Below are positions 1-6,271 of a DNA stretch of 9,148 bases, piece after piece. Origin of the DNA: an uncultured Collinsella sp. (GTDB lineage: Bacteria > Actinomycetota > Coriobacteriia > Coriobacteriales > Coriobacteriaceae); the NCBI GenBank assembly GCA_902494245.1, contig CABUSR010000058.1, forward strand, positions 1 to 9,148, written 5' to 3'. Under the pieces are notes generated by a model, which was not told where the DNA came from, did not search any database, and worked only from the letters and a program-made list of their open reading frames with translations. The position numbers were made by a program, and so were the translations under genes. Each line of letters opens with the position of its first letter. The first letter of the stretch is position 1.

Positions 1-666
1 CATCACGGCGCAAATTTCACTGCCCAGCTGCTTAAAGATCGCACGCAGTTCATCGACATCGTTGGGCGTGCAGGCCACAAAGCCACCCGGCAGCGGGCGG
101 AAGCTATCCTGCAGCCAATCCTGCATGGTGGCGGCAATGGTCTCGAGCGTACGGCCGTGGAAGCCGCCGCGCATGCACACGATGGTGTTGCCGCCATTAC
201 CGGCACGCTTGGCGTACAGGCGCGCGAGCTTCATCGAGCCCTCGTTGGCCTCGGCGCCAGAGTTGGCAAAGAAGGTCTCCCAAACCTGCTCATCCGCAGC
301 CGGGGCACCAAGAGCAGCTGCCGTGGTCTCATCGCCGGCGACAATGGCATCGGCAAGCACGCGCGCACCATCTACGTCGTCGTTAGCAAGCTTGGACAGC
401 AGCGCCGCGACCTGTCCGCGCTGCTCAATGTAGAAGTAATTGGAGACATGCATGAGCTTTTTGGTCTGTGCCTCGAGCGCCGAGAGCACAGCCGGGTCGC
501 CATGACCTAGGCTGCACACGCCGATACCGGCAAGAAAGTCGAGGTACTCACGGCCATCGTCGCCGGTGAGCTTCATGCCGTGACCCTCGACAAACTCGAC
601 CGGAGAGCGGCCAAAGGTATGCATAACGTAATGGGATTCAAGCGATTGCTGAGCTGCAAGTGACAT
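1..666 (-). CDS. argD: Acetylornithine aminotransferase ArgD, N-terminal 222 residues (cut by window edge)
   Basis: PLP-dependent class III aminotransferase that converts N-acetylglutamate semialdehyde to N-acetylornithine, using glutamate as amino donor, in the cytoplasm. The translated minus strand starts MSLAAQQSLESHYVMHTFGR. It contains the family pattern YLDFLAGIGVCSLGHGDP, the phosphate-binding motif NSGAEANE at residues 135-142 and GGFHGRT at 167-173. The frame stays open to base 1, and the last residues (SEICAVM) are where ArgD proteins continue into the VEPIQGE region, so the PLP lysine lies outside the window. The start at 666 has AAAGG six bases upstream; an internal Met at 624 is the less likely alternative. 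The gene follows argB by 69 nt and is the last visible member of argCJBD. Unusually, about 30 residues (roughly 93-128, with NDDVDGARVL and ETTAAALGAP) are inserted between the SNYF region and NSGAEANE compared with E. coli ArgD as I remember it. Confidence 0.93.
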   Translation of the reverse strand, partial: MSLAAQQSLESHYVMHTFGRSPVEFVEGHGMKLTGDDGREYLDFLAGIGVCSLGHGDPAVLSALEAQTKKLMHVSNYFYIEQRGQVAALLSKLANDDVDGARVLADAIVAGDETTAAALGAPAADEQVWETFFANSGAEANEGSMKLARLYAKRAGNGGNTIVCMRGGFHGRTLETIAATMQDWLQDSFRPLPGGFVACTPNDVDELRAIFKQLGSEICAVM

Positions 667-735
667 GGGATGCCTTTCGTTGGGCGCCAGACGGCGCGGG
701 GCTATGGGTGCAGGAATGGGGCGGCTGCGGGTCAG

Positions 736-1716
736 CTAGACCGTCTGAAGCTTCTCGACCTCGTCAAGGTTCTCGGTCAGACGCGCAGCAAACGTCGAAA
801 GCGGATGCGGATGCGTATCGAACTCGTAAGCCGTCTCGGTGGAATGGATCACGGTGCCGACGCCGGCATCGGTCAGCAGCTCCAGGAGCAGCGAATGCGG
901 CGTAGTACCGTTAATGATGTGGGCACGAAATACGCCGCCGGTAAGCGCATCGACGGCCGCACGCAGCTTGGGAATCATGCCCTTATCGACCTCGCCGCCG
1001 TAGAGCATTTCGTTAACCTCGTCGAGCGTTAGGTTGGAGATAAGCGAGTCCTTGTCGCTAAAGTCCTTGTACAGGCCATCGACATCGGTCAAAAAGATCG
1101 CCTTATGCGCGTGGAGCGCCGCGGCAACGGCACCGGCGGCGGTATCGGCGTTGATGTTGAAGAAACCGCCGTCCTCCCCCGCCGCGACGGTAGCGATGAC
1201 GGGAATGTACTCGCTATCGAGTAAGCGCTCGATATAGTCGGTGTTGACGTGCGTCACTTTGCCCACACGACCGAGCTCGGGGTCGAGCGGCTCGGCGATG
1301 AGCGTGCCGGCATCGCTGCCCGACACGCCCACGGCCAGGTTGCCGTGGTGGTTGATGGCAGCAACCAGCTCCTGGTTAACCTTGCCGCCCAGCACCTCGC
1401 GCACGATATCCATAGTCGCCGGCGAGGTCACGCGCTGGCCGTTCTTAAACTCGACGGGAATATCGTAATGGCTCAGCGCCTCGTTGATAGCCTTGCCGCC
1501 GCCGTGCACGATAACGGGGCGCATGCCGATGATCTTGAGCAGGACGATGTCGCTCATCACGTCGCGACGCAGCTGCTCGTCGACCATGGCTGCACCGCCG
1601 TACTTGATAACGACCGTCTTGCCGGTCAAGTTCTTAATCCACGGCAGCGCTTCGAACAGCAGCTGCGCGGTTGCTTCGTTGGATTCGCTCGAACGACAAT
1701 CGCGTGCGAATTTCAT
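736..1716 (-). CDS. argB: Acetylglutamate kinase ArgB
   Basis: Amino-acid kinase family enzyme that phosphorylates N-acetyl-L-glutamate with ATP, the second step of ornithine synthesis. In the cyclic pathway indicated by argJ it is usually the arginine-inhibited step. Visible motifs are IKYGGAAM (37-44), HGGGKAIN (71-78), NINADTAAG (187-195), TDVDGLYKD (210-218) and GMIPKL (246-251). An N-terminal helix region (about 1-30, ending EALPWIKNL) precedes the first strand. Arginine-sensitive family members carry such an N-helix, so feedback inhibition is plausible but inferred. The start at 1716 is supported by GAGG six bases upstream. At 326 aa the protein exceeds the usual 290-300 aa. The excess is a C-terminal tail of about 36 residues (291-326) after the normal ending LTDAGVGTVI. 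It lies 81 nt downstream of argJ and 69 nt upstream of argD. Confidence 0.95.
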   Translation of the reverse strand: MKFARDCRSSESNEATAQLLFEALPWIKNLTGKTVVIKYGGAAMVDEQLRRDVMSDIVLLKIIGMRPVIVHGGGKAINEALSHYDIPVEFKNGQRVTSPATMDIVREVLGGKVNQELVAAINHHGNLAVGVSGSDAGTLIAEPLDPELGRVGKVTHVNTDYIERLLDSEYIPVIATVAAGEDGGFFNINADTAAGAVAAALHAHKAIFLTDVDGLYKDFSDKDSLISNLTLDEVNEMLYGGEVDKGMIPKLRAAVDALTGGVFRAHIINGTTPHSLLLELLTDAGVGTVIHSTETAYEFDTHPHPLSTFAARLTENLDEVEKLQTV

Positions 1717-1797
1717 AATCTGCCTCGTCTTTCATATCGTTATCGCGCCGTGCTCAGCTGTCCGCAATCGCGGCAAGATGCGCAGCGTGCCTGGAAT

Positions 1798-3066
1798 CTA
1801 GGAACGGTAGTCGCCGTTGATGGAGATGTACTCATGCGTGAGGTCGCAGGTCCACACGGTCGTTGCCGCGTCGCCTGCGCCCAGGTCGGCCGAGATCACG
1901 ATCTCGGGCGCCTCGAAACGTCGTAGAGCCTCGTCCTCGTCAAAGGGAACAGTCAGACCGTCGCGACAGACGGGCATGCCCATCATGTCGATGGAAACGT
2001 CTTCCTGATTAAATTTCACGCCGCACTTGCCAAGCGCCATAGCAACGCGACCCCAGTTGCAGTCGTGGCCGGCGATGCAGGTCTTAACGAGCGGCGAGTT
2101 GGCAACGGCACGGGCGGCGATATCGGCTTCCTCGTCGTTCACGGCGCCGGTAACGTTGACCGTAACAAGCTTGGATGCGCCCTCACCATCGGCGGCGATA
2201 TTGCGCGCCAGGCTCTCGCACACCTCGTGCACGGCAAATGCCAACTCGTCAAAGGCATCGGAGCCCTCGACGATAGGCTCGACATCTGCGGCAGCGGCGC
2301 CGGAGGCAAGCATGATGCAGGTGTCGTTGGTTGAGGTGTCGGAATCGACCGTTACCTTGTTAAAGGTCTGCTTGACGGTCGAGAGCAGCAGGGTATGAAG
2401 TGCCGCAGGCTCGACGGGGGCATCGGTGGTGATAACTGCGATCATGGTGGCCATGTTGGGCATGATCATGCCCGAGCCCTTGCACATTCCACCTACCGTA
2501 TAGACATTGCCCGCATGACCCGCAGCCTCGCTGACGTAGGCCACGGCGTACTCCTTGGAGTGCGTGTCGGTCGTCATGATGGCGCGAGCGGCATCGGCGC
2601 CACCGTGGGCGGAGAGCGCCTCGTAGGCAGCAGGAATGGCGGTCTCAAACGTGTCGATCGGCAGAATCTGGCCAATCACACCCGTGGAGGCAACCAGAAT
2701 CTGCTGGGGCTCGCAGCCGATGACCTGCGATGCGATGCTGCACGTCTCGCGCGCGCATGCAAGGCCGGTCTCACCCGTGGCGGCGTTGGCATTGCCAGAG
2801 TTGACCGAAACGCCGGCGATGATACCGTAGCCCTTGTCGGCACCGCCCAGGTTGGCACGGCTCACCTGCACGGGCGCCGCACAAAAGCGATTGGTGGTAA
2901 ACACGCCGGCACCGGGGCAGGGTTTATCGGGCACGACAAGCGCGTAATCCAGACGCTCTGGGTTCTTGCGGAACCCAGCGTGGATGCCTGCAGCCTTAAA
3001 ACCAGCCGCAGCCGTAACGCCGCCCTCGACGGCGCGAATCTTGATATCAAACAGCTCAGTATTCAT
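1798..3066 (-). CDS. argJ: Bifunctional ornithine acetyltransferase / N-acetylglutamate synthase ArgJ
   Basis: ArgJ moves the acetyl group from N-acetylornithine to glutamate, releasing ornithine and regenerating N-acetylglutamate. Some members also use acetyl-CoA. The precursor cleaves itself into alpha and beta chains. The self-cleavage site is visible in KGSGMIMPNMATM: Ala206-Thr207, with Thr207 as the expected new N-terminal nucleophile. Other family landmarks are SVNSGNANA (87-95), ASTGVIG (126-132, oxyanion region), DSDTSTNDT (241-249), GHDCNWGR (333-340) and the C-terminal ending YISINGDYRS. The 422-aa length is close to normal, and all key residues appear present. The start at 3066 has AAGGAG, although 11 nt upstream, which is a long spacing. 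Whether it is bifunctional or only recycles acetyl groups cannot be decided here; no argA is visible in the window. The 134-nt gap before it, after argC, holds a possible RNA structure. Confidence 0.96.
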   Translation of the reverse strand: MNTELFDIKIRAVEGGVTAAAGFKAAGIHAGFRKNPERLDYALVVPDKPCPGAGVFTTNRFCAAPVQVSRANLGGADKGYGIIAGVSVNSGNANAATGETGLACARETCSIASQVIGCEPQQILVASTGVIGQILPIDTFETAIPAAYEALSAHGGADAARAIMTTDTHSKEYAVAYVSEAAGHAGNVYTVGGMCKGSGMIMPNMATMIAVITTDAPVEPAALHTLLLSTVKQTFNKVTVDSDTSTNDTCIMLASGAAAADVEPIVEGSDAFDELAFAVHEVCESLARNIAADGEGASKLVTVNVTGAVNDEEADIAARAVANSPLVKTCIAGHDCNWGRVAMALGKCGVKFNQEDVSIDMMGMPVCRDGLTVPFDEDEALRRFEAPEIVISADLGAGDAATTVWTCDLTHEYISINGDYRS

Positions 3067-3092
3067 CGTCTTTATGGCTCCTTATGTCAAAC

Positions 3093-3172
3093 AAAAAACG
3101 GACATCGGTTGGTGCGCCATGCCAGTCGTGATCATGAGACCAGCTTAAGAGTGGCGCCCCACTCGATGCCCG
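3093..3172 (-). promoter_or_regulatory. Candidate structured RNA / internal attenuator between argC and argJ
   Basis: Read on the minus strand, the argC-argJ gap can form an outer 9-bp stem, CGGGCATCG (3172-3164) with CGATGTCCG (3107-3099), containing one G-U pair. Inside it are a hairpin GAGTGG-GGCG-CCACTC (3164-3149) and a weaker hairpin GCTGGTC/GACTGGC (3144-3138 with 3127-3121). The outer stem is followed directly by six Ts (3098-3093), and the argJ start codon is 27 nt further on. A stem followed by a U run is what an intrinsic terminator or attenuator looks like, and the branched interior is unlike a plain terminator. It could tune argJBD relative to argC, or simply be a leaky terminator. 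I recognise no known riboswitch or T-box consensus. One base (3164) is claimed by both the outer stem and the first hairpin. Confidence 0.4.
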
Positions 3173-3200
3173 ACTACCAAATCGTTAACAATCGAATGTG

Positions 3201-4271
3201 CTACACCGGGCACGCCACTGTGGGCAAGCCTCGTCGCTCGTCAAAGCCAAAGACGATATTGGCGCACTGGACCGCTTGGCCCGCAGCGCCCTTGCACAGA
3301 TTGTCGATGGCGCCCGTCGCCACCAGCACGCCCGCGCGCTTATTGAGCGCGAGGCCAATCTGGGCGGCGTTGGTGCCGACAACCGAAGCCGTCTTGGGCT
3401 GCTGGCCAGCATCGAGCACGCGCACAAAGGTGCGACCGGCATAGAACTGCTTGTAATAGTCGACAACGTCCTCAAGAGCCAAGGAGTCGATGGCCTGCGG
3501 CGCGAGCGGCATCGTCACCGTGGAGAGCAGACCACGCTTGAGCGGTGCCAGGTGCGGGGTAAAGACGACGCGATCGGTCAGGCCAAGGATTTGCTCAATC
3601 TCGGGCGTGTGGCGATGCTTGCCCACGCCGTAGGCCTCCAAATTCTCGTCGGCGCTGCAAAAATGCGTACGAGCGTTGCAGGACTTGCCGGCACCCGTCA
3701 CACCGCTGATGGCATCGACAATCACGGGACCGTTCTCGGCCACCCAGCCCGCACGCACGGCAGGAGCGGCAGCAAGGCTCGTTGCGGTGGGATAGCAGCC
3801 GGCGCAGGCAACCAGCACGGGTTTGCCGTCGGCATGATCGGATGCAGCGGTCTCCAAATCCTGGGAGAACAGCTCGGGCAGACCGAAGGCGCGGGTCTTG
3901 AGCAACTCGGGGCTCGTGTGCTTGGCGGCATACCAGGCCTCAAAGGTGGCCGGATCGCTCAGGCGATAGTCGGCCGAGAGGTCAATGCAGGAGACTCCCG
4001 CGGCAAGCAGGGCGGGCACCTGAGCCATGGCCGCGGTATGCGGCACGGCCAAGAAGACGGCGCCGCAGGATTTAAGCTCGGGGGCGTCATGCGTGGTGAA
4101 AACCAGATCGCTCACGCCAGCAAAGCTCGGATACACCGCGGACAACGGCTGGCCGGCATCGGCGTTGGACGTAATGGCGACAAGTTCAAACTCGGGATGA
4201 CCGAGCACGAGGCGAATGAGCTCGGCTCCGGCATATCCAGCCGCGCCGACGATTCCAACCTTCAAAGACAT
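3201..4271 (-). CDS. argC: N-acetyl-gamma-glutamyl-phosphate reductase ArgC
   Basis: NADPH-dependent reductase that converts N-acetylglutamyl phosphate to the semialdehyde, the third step of ornithine synthesis. The N-terminus has the dinucleotide-binding motif GAAGYAGAE (9-17). The catalytic cysteine is Cys159 in CAGCYPTAT (156-164). The family motif GVGKHRHTPEIEQ (215-227) carries the catalytic histidine, and FTPHLAPLKRG (237-247) and IDNLCKGAAGQAVQC (322-336) are also typical. The 356-aa length fits the family. The start at 4271 is fixed by AAGGAG six bases upstream. The active-site loop reads CAGCYPT where most homologues I know have NPGCYPT or VPGCYPT; the nucleophile is intact. It is the first gene of argCJBD, behind a 37-bp dyad and a leader that can fold over its Shine-Dalgarno. 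Confidence 0.96.
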   Translation of the reverse strand: MSLKVGIVGAAGYAGAELIRLVLGHPEFELVAITSNADAGQPLSAVYPSFAGVSDLVFTTHDAPELKSCGAVFLAVPHTAAMAQVPALLAAGVSCIDLSADYRLSDPATFEAWYAAKHTSPELLKTRAFGLPELFSQDLETAASDHADGKPVLVACAGCYPTATSLAAAPAVRAGWVAENGPVIVDAISGVTGAGKSCNARTHFCSADENLEAYGVGKHRHTPEIEQILGLTDRVVFTPHLAPLKRGLLSTVTMPLAPQAIDSLALEDVVDYYKQFYAGRTFVRVLDAGQQPKTASVVGTNAAQIGLALNKRAGVLVATGAIDNLCKGAAGQAVQCANIVFGFDERRGLPTVACPV

Positions 4272-4273
4272 AT

Positions 4274-4317
4274 CAGACTCCTTGTCTGCGATTTATGCAC
4301 CGATGCGCATTTCGCAG
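4274..4317 (-). promoter_or_regulatory. argC leader with two mutually exclusive hairpins over the Shine-Dalgarno
   Basis: On the minus strand the argC Shine-Dalgarno AAGGAG (4283-4278) falls in the small hairpin CAGAC-AAGGA-GTCTG (4288-4274). Immediately upstream, CTGCGA (4317-4312) pairs with TCGCAG (4291-4286), enclosing an inner stem ATGCGC-ATCG-GTGCAT (4310-4295). The two structures share bases 4286-4288 and cannot both form completely, so the upstream hairpin could release the Shine-Dalgarno. The pairings are read directly from the sequence; a regulatory role is inference, and short complementary stretches of this size can arise by chance. Confidence 0.3.
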
Positions 4318-4356
4318 CGGTCGTTATGAAGTGGGTTGAAACTTTAGCACCAAAAG

Positions 4357-4393
4357 ATGCATTAACACGTAAATGGTTTACATATTCATGCAT
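4357..4393. promoter_or_regulatory. 37-bp dyad upstream of argC, candidate ArgR operator
   Basis: The sequence is built as ATGCAT, 6 bp, GTAAA, 3 bp, TTTAC, 6 bp, ATGCAT, perfectly symmetric about base 4375. It lies 86-122 bp upstream of the argC start, the expected position for the operon promoter. On the minus strand it reads GCATGAATATGTAAACC; the part CATGAATA matches the left half of the ARG box consensus of Bacillus and E. coli type repressors as I recall it. Two adjacent half-palindromes per site would suit a hexameric ArgR. The second half-sites are poor ARG boxes, so another regulator is possible. I could not pick a convincing -10/-35 pair here; GTTAAT inside the dyad is the best -10 candidate. 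Confidence 0.45.
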
Positions 4394-4437
4394 TGAAACA
4401 TTCCCGACACATTCGCTTGAAGGAATTGACAAATGGA

Positions 4438-4491
4438 GCGGGCCCCGTATTGACCGGCGCTCCTAACGGCGCCGGGCAATACGGGGCCCGC
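4438..4491 (-). terminator. Strong hairpin terminator after the riboflavin operon
   Basis: A perfect 15-bp stem (4438-4452 with 4477-4491, beginning GCGGGCCCCG) is extended, after one A/G mismatch, by a 7-bp GC stem (4454-4460 with 4469-4475) around an 8-nt loop. It begins 37 nt after the stop of the last PNPOx-like gene and precedes the argC control region. On the minus strand it is followed only by TCCATTTGTC, a poor U tract, so the termination strength is inferred from the stem. The arms are symmetric, but no gene on the plus strand calls for a terminator here. Confidence 0.7.
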
Positions 4492-4528
4492 CCATGCGAA
4501 AACCAAGTTGTTAGGATGAGCCAGCTGG

Positions 4529-4939
4529 CTAGAGCTCGACCGGCACCCATTCGTCGTGATTGCAGATAAAAGCCTCGGGATCCTCGACGCTAAAGAAGAC
4601 GAGCGTGGGGTCGTTAGGCCCCTCATAGTGCTCGCCCAGGCGCTCTAGATGCTTCCACCCGGCTTCGCGCATTTCGTCTAAGGCCCGGTCATCCAAGCCG
4701 GCACGCCCGCGCAAGATGAGCCAGCCATGGCCCGGCCACCAACTCGTGGCCTCAAAGCGCTGATTTTGTAGCAGCTCTTGCCACACGTCTTTGGTGCGCG
4801 CTGTTACAAACCACAGCTTGCCATCCTGGATCTGCGCAAACGAAAACGGACGCACATGAGGCTGTCCGTCAACGCTCGTCGCCAAATACCATGCCGGCAC
4901 CGACGTCAGATACTCCAACACCGTATTCAATCCGTCCAT
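4529..4939 (-). CDS. PNPOx-like FMN-binding family protein, copy 2 of a tandem pair
   Basis: A 136-residue protein of the pyridoxamine 5'-phosphate oxidase-like split-barrel fold, whose members mostly bind FMN (some F420 or heme) as dimers. It shows PAWYLATS (15-22), a probable flavin-phosphate region HVRPFSFA (28-35), DGKLWFVTARTKDVWQEL (39-56) and a C-terminal LVFFSVEDPEAF. The frame could start at 4984, but AGGAGG (4949-4944) four bases before the Met at 4939 clearly marks the true start, giving MDGLNTVLEY. It is a close paralogue of the preceding gene: both share PAWYLAT, VRPFSFA, DGKLWF, KDVW and FFSV. No catalytic residues of true PNPOx (PdxH, over 200 aa) can be assigned, so I do not call it pdxH. 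Substrate unknown. It is last in the riboflavin transporter operon. Confidence 0.85.
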   Translation of the reverse strand: MDGLNTVLEYLTSVPAWYLATSVDGQPHVRPFSFAQIQDGKLWFVTARTKDVWQELLQNQRFEATSWWPGHGWLILRGRAGLDDRALDEMREAGWKHLERLGEHYEGPNDPTLVFFSVEDPEAFICNHDEWVPVEL

Positions 4940-4993
4940 GTGTCCTCCTGTCGCCTGACCAGTCTTTTTGGAATGGGTAATCAATTTGGGAAA

Positions 4994-5440
4994 TTAGAGC
5001 TCCAGGCGCTCCTCGCTGCCGTCGATATCACAGAAGCGCGCGGCAATGTTGCGGACCGAAAAGAAAGCAAGGCGGCCGTCGTTGGCGCTATCGTGTTCCT
5101 CGCCGATGCCCACCATGTGTTTAAAACCCGCCTGGCGTACCTTGTCGCTCACGACCGCATCGTCCTCGAGCGCGGCCTCGCCGGTCAGTACAATCCAACA
5201 CTCCCCCGGTTTCCAACCCGAAACCTCAAACTTGGGGTTCGCGCTGAGCTCGGCCCACACATCCTTGTCGCGCGATGTGCAAAACCACAGCTTACCGTCA
5301 TCGACCATGGCAAATGAAAACGGCCTCACGCGAGGCTGATACCCGTCGGCCACATCGGTCGTGGCCAGATACCACGCCGGAATGCGCCTGAGATACGAAC
5401 AGGCGCGCTCAAGCTGAGCCGTGCGGTCGTTGTCGGTCAT
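4994..5440 (-). CDS. PNPOx-like FMN-binding family protein, copy 1 of a tandem pair
   Basis: A 148-residue single-domain protein of the PNPOx-like split-barrel fold, probably a cytoplasmic flavin-binding reductase or oxidase. Visible blocks are IPAWYLATTD (20-29), RVRPFSFA (37-44, likely FMN phosphate contact), DGKLWFCTSRDKDVWAEL (48-65), NPKFEVSGW (68-76) and LAFFSVRNIAARFCDID (124-140). The start at 5440 is supported by AAAGGGG five bases upstream. It begins 30 nt after the ecfT stop, so it should be on the same riboswitch-controlled transcript, and its paralogue follows after 54 nt. That context fits a protein that uses the FMN made from imported riboflavin. The substrate cannot be read from the sequence; small proteins of this type are often annotated only as pyridoxamine 5'-phosphate oxidase family. 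Confidence 0.86.
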   Translation of the reverse strand: MTDNDRTAQLERACSYLRRIPAWYLATTDVADGYQPRVRPFSFAMVDDGKLWFCTSRDKDVWAELSANPKFEVSGWKPGECWIVLTGEAALEDDAVVSDKVRQAGFKHMVGIGEEHDSANDGRLAFFSVRNIAARFCDIDGSEERLEL

Positions 5441-5470
5441 AGGGACCCCTTTCTTGCGCTCGAATCGCGC

Positions 5471-6271
5471 CTAAACAAGTTGAAGGTTGATGACGATGAC
5501 ACACACGAGCAGCAGCACCGTCACCACCGCGGCCAGTGCATCCCCGCGGCCAAACGTAAGTGTATGCAGACGCGTGCGTCCCTGTTCGCCGTGATAGCAG
5601 CGCGCATCCATGGCGGCCGAAAGCGTCTCGGCATGACGGAACACGCCGGTGAACAGCGGAATCGCCACACTGCCGAGCATGCGCACACCGCCGAGCGGAC
5701 CGCACGTCACGCGCGCGCCGCGGCTTGCCTGCGCGTCCGCCGTCTGCTTCATCTCGGTGGCGAACTGCGGCATAAAGCGCAACGCGATACCCATGATCAT
5801 GCCGAGCTCATGCGCAGGGAGCCCCACGCGCGCAAACGGTGCGAGCAGACGCTCAAAGCCCGCGGTGAGGTCGAGCGTGGGCGTGGTGAGCGTAATGGCG
5901 CTCATGCCGGCCATCATCAGGGTCAGGCGGCACGCCATAAAGGCGGCAGAACGCAGCGAGCCCTCGCTTATCTGCAGAAAGCCGAGCTGCCACAGGATGC
6001 GCCCGCTCTGGTCGGAAAACAGGTTGAGCACCGCAACCACGATGACGATTGCCAGCAGCGGCGCCATCGACGACAGAGCGCGACGAGCCGGCACCCGGGA
6101 CACGGCATAGATCAGGACAACGAAGATTGCGACCGGGGCCAGTCCGCGGAAGCTGCTGACTGTGAGCGTCGTGATCAGAAACACAAAGCCCAAGAGCAAC
6201 TTAGTTCGCGGGTCCAGGCGGTGGATCGCACTATCGCCGGGATAGTAGCTGCCAAACGAAAACGCCTCCAT
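5471..6271 (-). CDS. ecfT: ECF transporter transmembrane component EcfT
   Basis: The membrane scaffold of an energy-coupling factor importer, linking the S component to the ATPase. The 266-residue protein opens with FSFGSYYPGDSAIHRLDPRTK, typical of EcfT. It has hydrophobic segments at about 27-57, 70-85, 105-130, 152-170 and 245-264. Both coupling motifs that contact the ATPases are present: ASRGA (182-186) and AMDARCYHG (220-228). The ATG overlaps the stop of the ATPase gene as TAATG (6273-6269), so translation is coupled. No second S component is visible here. The protein could serve only RibU or be shared with other S components elsewhere in the genome, as in group II ECF systems. Confidence 0.94.
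   Translation of the reverse strand: MEAFSFGSYYPGDSAIHRLDPRTKLLLGFVFLITTLTVSSFRGLAPVAIFVVLIYAVSRVPARRALSSMAPLLAIVIVVAVLNLFSDQSGRILWQLGFLQISEGSLRSAAFMACRLTLMMAGMSAITLTTPTLDLTAGFERLLAPFARVGLPAHELGMIMGIALRFMPQFATEMKQTADAQASRGARVTCGPLGGVRMLGSVAIPLFTGVFRHAETLSAAMDARCYHGEQGRTRLHTLTFGRGDALAAVVTVLLLVCVIVINLQLV

Noticed and set aside
3080..3092. TTGACA just before argJ as a -35 box
   Set aside because: No acceptable -10 lies 16-18 bp downstream, and transcription would start at or after the argJ start codon.
2395..3444. A 349-codon plus-strand open frame opposite argJ and the gap
   Set aside because: The composition is rich in Arg, Gly and His as expected from antisense of argJ, and it crosses the argC-argJ junction.
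3198..4466. A 422-codon plus-strand open frame opposite argC
   Set aside because: It is a shadow of argC in GC-rich DNA: the protein looks like no known family, and it runs through the argC control dyad and into the 4438-4491 hairpin.
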